Positions 34,901-44,715 of a DNA stretch of 64,000 bases are shown in pieces (within the stretch, counting starts at the first letter, position 1; the number at the start of each line of letters is the position of its first letter). The notes under the pieces are model-generated. The model had not been told where the DNA came from. It ran no database searches and saw nothing but the letters and a program-made list of their open reading frames with translations. This DNA comes from Ischnura elegans (Eukaryota > Arthropoda > Insecta > Odonata > Coenagrionidae). Location: contig NC_060246.1 of assembly GCF_921293095.1 (NCBI RefSeq), positions 139,376,198-139,440,197 of the forward strand, given 5' to 3'. Position numbers and translations under genes: made by a program.

Positions 34901-37352
34901 GACGCCTTCGAGGTGAGTCCCCCTCACTGAAGACGCTTCACACGTTCCGACCACCCAACTGTTGGGACCAACTACGTCGGCACCGACGGTTGGAGGGTGT
35001 GTACGGTGTAGGCTTGTCGCCCGACGAAAACAGTCGGACCCGACGGTCGGGCGGTTGGTCCTGTCTGACACTGGCGCCGACTCCGAGGGGCCTGAGGGGG
35101 CCCGAGCCCCCTCAAAAATTCGTTATGGGTGTGAGGAAAAAATGTTTCAGGCTTGTCGATTTTCCCCGGAGCGTCCAGATATTGAGATTCGTGTTATCAT
35201 GGTTCTAATGTTGATCATATGACTCTTCTAAAATGCTTAAAAAACTTAAAACTCACTACTTATAAAATTTTCCAGAGCTAGATCCCCGGTTTGGGTCCCC
35301 CAAATAATTTTTGGAAGTCGGCATCCCTGCTGTCAGACCATCCAACCGCCGACCGCCGCATCCGGATTTCTGTGGCGTCGCAACGACTGTACTGTTATCG
35401 GCTATTTTTTCTATCAATTTGAGGCTTGATCTTGCCAAGCAACTCCATGAAATACACTTCGCCCATTTTCAAATAATTTCGGAATTCATTTCCATCCGAG
35501 TGTCGAAGTAAATTCATATGGGTGAAACTTCAAGCAGCCACTTCTTCGCCCATACTCTTGTTTTTTTTATGTCATCAATGAGAACCTAATTGGCTGAAGC
35601 AAAACCCATTTTTTGATTTTTCGAACAACATTTCAACATTGCCAACACAAGCCAAAACCAACTTCACTCCACGCGATCATGTTTTGCACTGAGGAATATT
35701 TACTAAGTTGGTCAGTCGGGTGGCTGGCCAGCAGACAAACAATGGAAGAGCTACTCTGCTACTTTTTGGCATTCGAATAACAGTGATAAATATTTTTGTG
35801 TAGAATTTAGTCATATTTTAATAGGGAAACATGTTTACTCAATTCAACCCTGTTTTCTTGCAATTTTACACTGTTTCTAGCAGAAAAAAATCATGTGATG
35901 ATTGCAAGGGAATGTTTTAAGGGTGACATTTACCAAAATTTCTTATTAGGAATTATTGTTGTACTGGAGACTTAAAGATCTGTATGTTTTTCAGTTGTAG
36001 TTATTATTATGTCATCATAGGGATATTTCTATACTTGAAAATTAATTATGTTTTTCATTCCCAAAAAGCTATTCACATACATTGTAGTATGGTAGATGGT
36101 CACTTTAGTATGACTAAAATTTTCACTAAATGCATTTATGAATGATCCTATTATCTTTCCTCCTTTGCAGCAACTCCGTGAGGTAATCCCTCATGTTAAA
36201 ATGGAAAGGAAGCTGTCCAAAATTGAAACTCTGACCCTAGCGAAGAATTATATAATGGCACTGACCAATGTCATATGTGAAATGCGAGGAGAGGAAAAGC
36301 CCTATACGTGAGTACCAATAAAATTAAATTATGTCATTTAACTTTTATTATTATCTACATACCAAGCAAGTTGTATCATCTAATCCTTTAAAATGAGTTT
36401 GTAGTCACTTTGCATAGTAATAATGAAATGTTGCACAAATGGAACAGTTTACCTATTGAGCTTCCCTCTGTATCATATTTTTTTCTGTCTGTAATACTCT
36501 ATTAAACTTCATTTGGGTGTAATGGATACCTAAAAGCTTTCAAGTACATATTACGTGATCAAAATGCTTCAGGAGTCATCATTGCATAAAAGATTAATTG
36601 ATGTAACAAAACACAAGTTTAAAAAGTTTATGCCTTAATCATGACGTGATTGATTCTAGTATTTGTATTCTTTTCCAATGTTATAGAATCTCTCCTTCGA
36701 TCAATTACATGTACCTATGAATTATAAAATACCATTGACAATGATTAAAAGAGACAATGAAAAACCTCTTTTTCACTATTATGTCACATGTTTTATTAGT
36801 GTTGTTTAACAGATTATGAAGTCAAGTATGAAGGTCATCTTGGGCTTTCTCTGGTATGTGATTTCTATTGCTGCCAGAGTAGTTGAGTCTGGCAAGACCT
36901 CGATTGTCAATGAAGAATGATTTTGAGAATTGAGCCTTATTCAAATACATACAGAAGTGTTTGTGGCAATAAAATGCCTTTCCTGGTGAAAGACTGAAGA
37001 AAACTTCCTAGTCTATTGGAGGAAAACAAAACAATTTAAAAGCTATGCTTACAATTAATTCAGGTCCTCAAAGCCAAGTCGATATTATAAAATAGAATTG
37101 AATAAAGTTATATTAAAAAATTAATTTTTGTCCATCAATTACTTTTTCAGTTTTCTTGATGACAATGCATCCAACAGCAGTGGAAGTACCAATGCTGAGG
37201 GTGAGGGGAGCACCAGTGGTAATAGCAGTGGTGGAGATCAGCAAGCCTCTACAGATGAACTAGAGATTGAGCTCAATAACAATTCACCATTTCAAGAAAA
37301 CTTGGAGAGCAGAGGTGCACCTGTTCTGGTACAGAGAACTCAAGAAGTTTGA
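31560..37352 (+). CDS. dimm: dimmed (Mist1/BHLHA15-type) bHLH transcription factor, four coding exons
   Basis: Coding exons are 31560-31998, 34659-34912, 36171-36307 and 37151-37352. All junctions are GT-AG, the phases agree, and the total is 344 codons including the stop (343 aa). The N-terminus has a long glutamate-rich tract (about residues 33-77) and Gly/Ser/Arg-rich stretches. The bHLH domain is at about residues 211-262, with basic region [14 protein letters not shown] including the E-box-contacting Glu219. Helix 2 contains [15 protein letters not shown], hallmarks of the Dimm/Mist1 family. In flies Dimm drives the secretory programme of peptidergic neuroendocrine cells; that role is family knowledge. 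The C-terminus is Ser/Gly-rich and acidic. Start chosen: an ATG in good context opening the exon. Upstream non-coding exons may exist. Confidence is high for the bHLH exons and moderate for exon 1. Confidence 0.88.
32211..32465. mobile_element. 255-bp hAT-like MITE in dimm intron 1
   Basis: Inverted ends CAGTGGCGTAGCCAGG / CCTGGCTACGCCACTG are perfect over 16 bp. The flanking octamers TTGACGGC (32203-32210) and ATGACGGC (32466-32473) agree at 7 of 8 positions, as expected for a hAT target duplication. Non-coding, with G and C homopolymers just inside the ends. It belongs to the same loose group as 10304-10611. Confidence 0.8.
32474..34658. other. dimm: Remainder of dimm intron 1
   Basis: No further gene seen. 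A translated patch at about 34180-34240 ([17 protein letters not shown]) faintly recalls the cysteine-rich C-terminus of LINE proteins but is too short to assign. Confidence 0.4.
34659..34912 (+). CDS. dimm: dimm coding exon 2 (basic region and helix 1)
   Basis: The acceptor is a pyrimidine-rich tract ending in GGACAG; the donor is GAG|GTGAGT, phase 0. It encodes an Arg/Gly/Ser-rich linker and then the basic region and helix 1 ending LNDAFE. GC-rich compared with its surroundings. Confidence 0.88.
34940..35110. repeat. GC-rich segment with partial inverted repeats in dimm intron 2
   Basis: Phrases such as GTTGGGACCAACT, CCGACGGTTGG, CCGACGGTCGGG and GGTTGGTCC recur in both orientations. They are followed by a hairpin (GAGGGGGC / GCCCCCTC) around 35085-35115. 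The composition differs sharply from the neighbouring intron. It is probably a small decayed transposon; I could not define its ends. Confidence 0.35.
36171..36307 (+). CDS. dimm: dimm coding exon 3 (loop and helix 2)
   Basis: Acceptor TCCTTTGCAG, donor TATAC|GTGAGT, phase 2. It begins [19 protein letters not shown], the end of helix 1, the loop and helix 2. This is nearly identical to family members and the strongest evidence for the gene. Confidence 0.93.
37151..37352 (+). CDS. dimm: dimm coding exon 4 (C-terminal tail)
   Basis: Acceptor ACTTTTTCAG completes the split Thr codon. It encodes 66 residues rich in Ser, Gly, Asn and Glu, ending in a TGA at 37350-37352. No domain; low complexity is normal for this tail. 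Confidence 0.8.
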
Positions 37353-37909
37353 TGGGAAATCATATCAACATCAAATGTCTCCCAATAGGTAGGTATGAGA
37401 TTATAATTTATGTAATGAAGGTTAATTTCATTTCAGAGCCATGATTCAATTTTCCCCACCAAACTATAATATCAATGAATTGAAGAGTATTCCATTTTCA
37501 AGTTCACTTATATTGGAATCAAGGATTGCATGGGTATATTTGCTATAACTTAATGCAGAGAACAATAGTTTGTATTTTAATATTCATAATTTGTTATTAT
37601 AATTTTCCCAGGTCTTTCAAACCAATGGAGCATTGCAAACATCATTGGTTCATTTCACTGAGACATCTGTTGACTCCCATATTGTGCTGGACTTAAGTGT
37701 TGGACGTGAGGATTAATGCAGAGCATTCAAGTCTCCTCAACATGTTACCATTCCATCATTACAAAATCATTTTTGCACTCTACAACTTGAGTCATTGGAT
37801 ATTTGTGACACTTTGCCACAACATTTGAAGAAGACTCTTAATTACAATTGTGATAAATATATTATTAACAAACACGACGAATTAGGAAGGAAAGGCAATT
37901 ATTTTGGTC

Positions 37910-37915
37910 AATAAA
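37910..37915 (+). terminator. Candidate dimm polyadenylation signal
   Basis: AATAAA lies about 560 nt after the dimm stop codon, with no earlier canonical signal noticed in the UTR. Other hexamers exist farther downstream, so the real 3' end is uncertain. Confidence 0.4.
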
Positions 37916-38565
37916 TCTTGCCATATTTGTAGTCTGTAGAGTGGAATTCTTGTTATTTAGTCATTATGTTCCACATGAGAAACATTCAGGGAACTCATTA
38001 CATCATTTTGAGAGTATTCTAGCCCTTTAATGTCATTCATCTTCGTGCATGAAAATCACCTTCAATTTTTAGAAAAAAAATTAAGCCTTATGGCTGCAAG
38101 AATGAACAAAAAAATCCATTTCAAATGTTGAGAGATTTTTTATTTGTGTGTAAATATATATGTTGAATAAACTGATAAGGAAATGATTTAACTGCCCATC
38201 ATTGAATGTTCTTAAAAAAAATAAAACTAATGATTGAGTGGTGTTTTGAGAGTGGTATTTTCTGGAATTCAGAACCTCCAATCTAATACTTCATTCATAA
38301 AAATGGGGAGAAATGTTCATCATTATGATTAGTATTCTCAGCTTACTACAGCCATAGTCTAGACTTATTTTTTACAGCTTAAACTATTTTTATGAGGAAA
38401 CTGTTGACAGTAGAGAAAGCTGAGTCCCAAACCTTACTTGGCCAATAAAAAAAGTATATCTCACCTTAAATGTCAAACAGCGCGTATATTTTTACTAGAG
38501 GGCACATGTATGGAAACAAGATATGTATGACATTAAGCATTCTCATAAAGACCAGTACCTACCCA

Positions 38566-39174
38566 CAGGGGCGCAGCTAGGAATTAAGGCTAGGGGGTTT
38601 TAGGTGCAAATGATACCGGGGTGTGTGTGGGTATGGAATACCCACCAGGATAAGCGGTAGGTGCAGGATTAATAAATTGTGGAATTTGAAGATAGATCCT
38701 TCAAAATGGTGAGTTTTGCGGCTTTCTGAGGGATATTTAATTACTCCCTACACTATTCTATTGGTAACATCAATCCAATTAAGTAAAATGGATTAAAATT
38801 AAAAATTTCTCTGAGCTCTGGGGGGGGGGGGGGGGGGAATTTATCCCCCAAAACCTCCCCTCGCCAATGGTGCAGCGAGGGGGGGAGGATAAAACCCCCC
38901 CAGAGCTCAGAGAAATTTTTAAGTTTAATCCATTTTACTTATTTGGATCGATATTACTAATAGAATAGTGTTAGAATTTATCAAATATCCCTCAGAAAGC
39001 CATAAAACTCGCCATTTCGAACAATTATTCTTCAATTTTTTCTGGAGGAGGGCCCCCGCAACTCCTGCTTACCCCGGTGGTTATGCAATACCCCCACACC
39101 TGTAAGTATTAGTTGCGCCTAAAACCCCCCCTAGCCTTAATTCCTAGCTGCGCCCCTGTCCCTCGCTGCACCAC
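38566..39174. mobile_element. Two inverted hAT-like MITE copies joined back to back
   Basis: The left half resembles the element at 10304-10611 and the right half is its inverted copy, joined at about 38866-38880. Outer ends are CAGGGGCGCAGCTAGG on the left; on the right CCTAGCTGCGCCCCTG ends at 39158 and a second end CCTCGCTGCACCACTG follows at 39174. The flanking octamers CCTACCCA (38558-38565) and CTTGCCCA (39175-39182) agree at 6 of 8, which suggests the outermost end is the true boundary. An 18-20 base G run lies inside. Confidence 0.5.
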
Positions 39175-39453
39175 TGCTTGCCCATACAGCACCCATAGGT
39201 ATTTGCAGAACAGCTAGTGACTATCCGTCAGGAAGCTGCATGAAAACATGGACTGTATTTTTTTCCATCGATCACCCATAGGACACCTATCAAAGGCACT
39301 CACGTCTTGAAGAACTACAGCCAGAAGACATCCATGAAGGGTCTGCTGTGGACAGATGCATTCAGGACAGAATTGGGTGGATTCATCAGGAGGGAATCTG
39401 ACTTGCCTTCAAATATGATTTCCAGACTAAATGCAGCAATGTGTTTTGATAAC

Positions 39454-40108
39454 AATAGGGTGGTTTAATTTCCCAAATTGAAAGATTATTACTCCTGGAG
39501 TACGCATTTCACGCTTTTAGATTTTTAAATGACGATATCTATTTTTCGCGATTAAATGAAATGTGAAATTTTTCAAGCACATGAACACACTATGGCTAAG
39601 TAGGAATGCTGGGAAAAGCCCATGTGACGTCATTCTGGTTCCAGCTGCCACTGTGTGAGGCCACCTTGGTGCAAGGCTATGAGTGCTGATATGATGCAGG
39701 ATGCTAGCAGGTAGCAGAGTACCCTGGTGGCAGGTAGCGCTTGGCTTAAATAAGGATTATTAATGCCCTATCAAACGAAGGAAACTTTCCGACCATAGGC
39801 AGTTTAAATAGGTGATTATTAAGAGATGTTTCCCTGAGCTCTGTGCCTCAGGCATGCATTGGTAATCTCAGACAATATAAAACTCCTGAGTACTCGTATA
39901 GCATCTAGGTCCCCGTAACATCACGTGGAGTGGCATTGCATGGGTGCCAATCAGGCCTTTTTCAAATCAGGTTAAAATTGTCCATTAACATTCGTCTAAA
40001 CTGGGATTTCTAAAACCAAATAATTTGTATATTATGAATACAGTAATCGTGGGTAACAAATTGCAATCAATGCCTTTCGTTTTCTTTGATAAAGGAAACT
40101 ACCCTATT
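39454..40108. mobile_element. AATAGGG-ended MITE, copy A
   Basis: Inverted ends AATAGGGTGGTTT and AAACTACCCTATT. It shares long non-coding stretches with copies at 48565-51247 and 51968-52639 (for example GATTATTACTCCTGGAGTACG and GGAGTGGCATCGCATGGG, with changes). No open frame. A target duplication was not resolved; a TA target (mariner-like) is possible. This copy is the most diverged at its left end. Confidence 0.65.
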
Positions 40109-41735
40109 GTGGCTCCGTTAAAACATAAAATTGAACACAGTGGCTACAGGACTACAACTGTATCTATTGAAGATGAATGAACGAACCATATCAGTAATCA
40201 CAGATCAGAAAGCATTGCTGTACTAACTTAACTACACCACAGTGTTGTATATCTATATATATTAAGTTCGTGAGTGTCAGAATGTCTGCATTTTGCGCAG
40301 TCACACTTTAGGATTTATCTCAGTCGCACCAAGTGCTTCAGGGATGGGTTTGGTGCCTTCAACACAGAATCTCTGCAAACACATTCTAGACTTGGCCCCA
40401 GCACTGTTGCTCGACACTGCCCACTAAACACATTGAGCTGCCGCAACGCTTCACAAGAATATCAGCACTGCTAGTACAGCCCATGTCAACTGCAGTGCAT
40501 CAGCAGTATCTCAGCAGCTCTCTCATAAAGTGAATTGTGGAGAAACGTGTCAAATGTGTCTTCAGAGCATGTGTATCATGCGCTGCTGCAGCAAGTTGTG
40601 GATGCACTGCCACAGCACTGCAGACAGTCTTTTGAATAAGACACGTTATGCCATAGCGATGCTACGGGGTGACAAAAATCTTTACCTGTGAGCACTCGCG
40701 AGAGAGGCAAGAGTGCAGATGGAGGTTAAGGAAAAGGAGGAGAACTGAAAGACAGGTGATTAATTTCATAATGCAATTTCATTATAGTGATGACTTAAAA
40801 TTTAGTATTAGGACTATCAACTACATTTTACCCTTCGTGAGTTTCTAATTAATTTTAGGGGGTAATGGTGATTTTTTGTAGTTTGTCAAGTTACAGTGTC
40901 ATAATGGGTGTATCTTCTTGTATTTTTCAAGAATGTTTCCATTTATAAATTAGTATTTGATTACTGAAATTGGTATCCTAGGAGCTTTGATCTATTTCAG
41001 ACGTATTCTCTAGAAAGCCAGCTCTTTCCTCATGAGCACTGTGAAAATTGAAAAGAAAATGAGATAGTGATTTAGGCTGACTGGAACAAGGATGAAGAGA
41101 GTCCAGTTAAAGGCTGCTTCTGAACTTATACTTTAAAGACCATAATGATGAATTAAGTCATTTATTGCAACACGGTGTTTTCAATTCACTCTTATTGGCT
41201 CTGAAATACTTCTTTAGTGCTTTTATGACCACTAGTGGCACATCAGGAATTCATTCTCAGCAATTCTGACATTCATTTGAAGCGATCGTGGCACACTTGT
41301 GCAGCACTCCTGACATGCTTGTGCAGAGCATCTGCAGCATTTTGTGTTTACTGGGTATGTAAAGTTGTGGTCAAAAAATGTACAAGAAAAGCCAGCCCAC
41401 AAAATGGGAGATGAAAAATGGCAATTGCCACAATTGGCTTAAGTGGAGGGGAGACACAGGAACTAATTGGCACAATTACATAGTTCCTGTGTCTCCCCTC
41501 TGCAGTGGTTCTCTTTTACAAAACTCTAGCAACTAGCAACTGGTGCAATTCTATGACAGGCAACAGCTCCGCAATGATAGACGACTGGTGTAGTGCAGCA
41601 GAGTCAACCTATAAGTGGCTGCGGAAGAGGCAGATTGGCACTGCCACTACAGTAATAAAGTGGCATGAAAAATGCCAGCACTCAAATTCATATGTTTGTA
41701 TCAATCCACAGATGCATCAAGAACGATAAGCGTCA
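40109..41735. other. Intergenic sequence between dimm and SOD2
   Basis: No gene. The patch 40380-40640 is rich in GCAGCACTGC-like phrases. A perfect 20-bp hairpin lies at 41446-41500. Confidence 0.45.
41446..41500. repeat. Perfect 20-bp hairpin
   Basis: Arms 41446-41465 and 41481-41500 are exact complements (GAGGGGAGACAC... outermost) around a 15-nt loop. The loop phrase ATTGGCACAAT is echoed just upstream (GCCACAATTGGC). Function unknown; a young foldback or a small-RNA hairpin are both possible. Confidence 0.6.
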
Positions 41736-42082
41736 TTAACACGTTATGTATGGATGGCGAGATCTCGAGAATGAAGAAAAAAATGACGAGAATTCAATTC
41801 GCGTCATTTTTTTCCCGAACGTTCCAGACGGATGACGAAGATTCTCGTCATTTAGGCGTGTCAACCTAAACAATTTTAAAGCGTGCAATACATATTCGTT
41901 AGTACGTTTTCAGTTGTTGTTCGTTATTCATAATGAAATTGATGCATCATAACGTTTGATTGGGTAAATTTACGTTACGTTTAAAATAACTTAAGTTATA
42001 TTCTAAACATTAGCTTTTTAACCATGGCACATATGGAAACATAATGAAATACACTTTTGTATGTTCCACAAGAGTTTTTTAA

Positions 42083-42126
42083 TCCCGACCTAGGTTTCGG
42101 CAGTACACACTGTCATTATCAAGGTG
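42083..42126 (-). ncRNA. Hammerhead-like motif in PLE1 terminus, left arm
   Basis: Inverted duplicate of the motif at 44495-44538, identical in the bases I compared. Same caveat about the degenerate 5' core. Confidence 0.4.
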
Positions 42127-42211
42127 AATATACAAACATTTTGCGAGCTTATATAGCTTAGGGAGAGGGGGGTTAAGGCAGGGAGGAGGTGGTGATGGTG
42201 GGAGGGGAAAG

Positions 42212-43597
42212 CTAACGAGGAATAGTTTCCTCAAGGTCAGTAGGTTTACTTGCCGAGTCCAGCAGAACTGATAATAAAGGGGAGGAGTTGGAGGGGTACA
42301 AAAGGTCGTTAACCACCCTTACATTTTTGTTTCGACATGCTCTTAAAATTTCCAACTGCTCAAGAAAATCCATCTTTTTACCTTTACACACATTGTGGAG
42401 AACCTTGACATTGAAATCACTGCTATGGTTGCAGTCTAACAGATGTTTGGCAAAATTAGAGGTTGAATCGCCTCTTACCCAACACTTCATATGTTCATTT
42501 GTCCTAGTTTTTATGGCACGTCCGGTCTGACCAATATACACAGAATTACAATTAGGCTTATTGCAATACAATTTATACACACCGCTTTGGTCCTTGTCAA
42601 TAAATTTTGGTTTTGAGTTAAATAAAAAATTGCCAACAGTTGTCATATTATAAAATGTTAATCTTAATTTATCTTTCGGGAACATACTAGTCACTCGATA
42701 AGATAGGGGGCCAAGGAATGGTATTTTCCCCCAAGATGTTTCAGGTCTATCACTGTTATGGGATGTTGAGGGTAACGTTGTGACGGTCTTCATTGCGTGC
42801 TTTTTAAGTTTCTTATTAAGGATTTTGTCAATGGTAACAGATTTATACCCGTTTTGAACAGCAATTAACTTAATAGTGGATAGTTCTTTTTTAAAATTTT
42901 CATTTGACATGGGAATAGCGACCAAGCGGTGTATTAAGGAGTGAAATGCCGACATTTTATGCGTGTGATGATGGCACGAATCGTTGGGTATGACAACATC
43001 ACTGTAAGTAGGCTTCCTAAAAATTGAAAAATCATGTGTACCGGAGTTAATATCTATGGTCAAGTCTAAAAAATTCAGCGTATTGCCCCCAATTTCCATA
43101 GAGAAATGAATGGAATCGTGAAGGCTATTCAAGAGGTCTAAAAATCTGTCTAGTTGTCGGAAACTACCAGTCCACAAGCATAAAATGTCGTCAACATAAC
43201 GATACCAGTAACAAACATTTTTTATTAACACGTCATTGGATTTAAAAAGATTATCTTCCAAGAAGTCCATAAAAATCTCTGCTAATACAGGTGAAATTGG
43301 TGATCCCATAGCCAAACCATGATTTGATTTATAGAATTTGTTGTCAAAAATAAAATAGTTTTGTGAAATACATAGATTTAAAAGCATGTTCAGTTCAACA
43401 GATAATCTGGTATCACCGGAGCGGGCTTTAACCAAATCCACTGCAATGCGAGTGGCTTCTTTAGCGGGTACAGAGGTAAACAGATTGGAGACATCGAAGG
43501 ATATCAGTTTGCCATTGGGCGGAACAGTCAAATGAGATAATTTCTCGGTAAGGTCAACAGAATTGATGATACTCCTTTTAGATCCATGATTTTTCAA
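42212..43597 (-). CDS. Penelope reverse transcriptase plus GIY-YIG endonuclease (5'-truncated)
   Basis: Open frame of 461 codons. Motif A is FDVSNLFTSVP (about residues 34-44); motif B is GLAMGSPISPVLAEIFM (about 93-109); the catalytic YVDD is in YWYRYVDDILC (about 130-140). A GIY-YIG nuclease follows near the C-terminus with VYIGQTGRAIKTRTNEH (about 349-365), a CNHSSDFN segment, and a Glu in FLEQLEI as the likely metal ligand. Reverse transcriptase plus GIY-YIG in one protein defines Penelope-like elements. The N-terminus is missing. The remaining frame has no stop or frameshift, so the insertion is recent. Confidence 0.9.
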   Translation of the reverse strand: MKNHGSKRSIINSVDLTEKLSHLTVPPNGKLISFDVSNLFTSVPAKEATRIAVDLVKARSGDTRLSVELNMLLNLCISQNYFIFDNKFYKSNHGLAMGSPISPVLAEIFMDFLEDNLFKSNDVLIKNVCYWYRYVDDILCLWTGSFRQLDRFLDLLNSLHDSIHFSMEIGGNTLNFLDLTIDINSGTHDFSIFRKPTYSDVVIPNDSCHHHTHKMSAFHSLIHRLVAIPMSNENFKKELSTIKLIAVQNGYKSVTIDKILNKKLKKHAMKTVTTLPSTSHNSDRPETSWGKIPFLGPLSYRVTSMFPKDKLRLTFYNMTTVGNFLFNSKPKFIDKDQSGVYKLYCNKPNCNSVYIGQTGRAIKTRTNEHMKCWVRGDSTSNFAKHLLDCNHSSDFNVKVLHNVCKGKKMDFLEQLEILRACRNKNVRVVNDLLYPSNSSPLLSVLLDSASKPTDLEETIPR

Positions 43598-44409
43598 TTT
43601 TTAGGAAGCCTACTTACAGTGATGTTGTCATACCCAACGATTCGTGCCATCATCACACGCATAAAATGTCGGCATTTCACTCCTTAATACACCGCTTGGT
43701 CGCTATTCCCATGTCAAATGAAAATTTTAAAAAAGAACTATCCACTATTAAGTTAATTGCTGTTCAAAACGGGTATAAATCTGTTACCATTGACAAAATC
43801 CTTAATAAGAAACTTAAAAAGCACGCAATGAAGACCGTCACAACGTTACCCTCAACATCCCATAACAGTGATAGACCTGAAACATCTTGGGGGAAAATAC
43901 CATTCCTTGGCCCCCTATCTTATCGAGTGACTAGTATGTTCCCGAAAGATAAATTAAGATTAACATTTTATAATATGACAACTGTTGGCAATTTTTTATT
44001 TAACTCAAAACCAAAATTTATTGACAAGGACCAAAGCGGTGTGTATAAATTGTATTGCAATAAGCCTAATTGTAATTCTGTGTATATTGGTCAGACCGGA
44101 CGTGCCATAAAAACTAGGACAAATGAACATATGAAGTGTTGGGTAAGAGGCGATTCAACCTCTAATTTTGCCAAACATCTGTTAGACTGCAACCATAGCA
44201 GTGATTTCAATGTCAAGGTTCTCCACAATGTGTGTAAAGGTAAAAAGATGGATTTTCTTGAGCAGTTGGAAATTTTAAGAGCATGTCGAAACAAAAATGT
44301 AAGGGTGGTTAACGACCTTTTGTACCCCTCCAACTCCTCCCCTTTATTATCAGTTCTGCTGGACTCGGCAAGTAAACCTACTGACCTTGAGGAAACTATT
44401 CCTCGTTAG
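43598..44409 (+). pseudogene. Penelope second copy: C-terminal half with GIY-YIG endonuclease
   Basis: This is the inverted duplicate of the 3' part of the minus-strand copy. It lacks the catalytic reverse-transcriptase motifs, since truncation falls after the YVDD box, and retains the connector and the whole GIY-YIG domain. The frame is open from the junction; the first ATG is at 43666, giving 247 residues identical to the C-terminus of the left copy as far as I can compare. Confidence 0.85.
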
Positions 44410-44494
44410 CTTTCCCCTCCCACCATCACCACCTCCTCCCTGCCTTAACCCCCCTCTCCCTAAGCTATATAAGCTCGCAAAATGTTTGTATATT

Positions 44495-44538
44495 CACCTT
44501 GATAATGACAGTGTGTACTGCCGAAACCTAGGTCGGGA
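44495..44538 (+). ncRNA. Hammerhead-like motif in PLE1 terminus, right arm
   Basis: The order is CTTGATAA, T, a stem II (CAGT GTGT ACTG inside GA...CC), GAAA, the self-complementary ACCTAGGT, then C, giving a GTC triplet. The 5' core (TTGATAA instead of CTGANGA) is degenerate, so self-cleavage is doubtful. The same motif lies inverted at 42083-42126 in the left arm. Confidence 0.4.
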
Positions 44539-44715
44539 TTAAAAAACTCTTGTGGAACATACAAAAGTGTATTTCATTATGTTTCCTGCGAACAAGTTCC
44601 ACCAAATATCGCCATCCAACCTTAAGCTGAACATGGCACATATTTCCAATCTCAACACCTCCACCCAGAATCGGCGTTCTTAGGAATTTAAATGACCTGG
44701 TACGCAACGTGTTAA

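Larger units (their letters stand above)
42035..44631. mobile_element. Penelope-like element, inverted two-copy insertion (PLE1)
   Basis: A minus-strand copy (42035 to about 43600) and a more truncated plus-strand copy (43598-44631) abut at their 5' ends, so both 3' ends point outward. Across about 980 nt per arm they appear essentially identical, including a 247-residue identical reading frame. A 12-bp duplication CATGGCACATAT flanks the whole (42023-42034 and 44632-44643). The right end extends 45 nt (44587-44631) beyond the point where the left arm stops. These are recognised Penelope traits. It is inserted in the piggyBac-like element. Confidence 0.85.
41740..44711. mobile_element. piggyBac-like non-autonomous element containing a Penelope insertion
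   Basis: TTAA at 41736-41739 is followed by CACGTTATG, and GCAACGTG is followed by TTAA at 44712-44715. TTAA targets with inverted CACGTT ends are typical of piggyBac. Inside the left end is a small palindrome (AAAAAAATGACG / CGTCATTTTTTT). Without the Penelope insertion it is about 360 bp. The short termini make this a tentative call. Confidence 0.45.

Noticed and set aside
34613..35208. Several overlapping frames around dimm exon 2
   Set aside because: Alternative frames of the GC-rich bHLH exon; only the frame with the [12 protein letters not shown] motif and splice-compatible ends is real.
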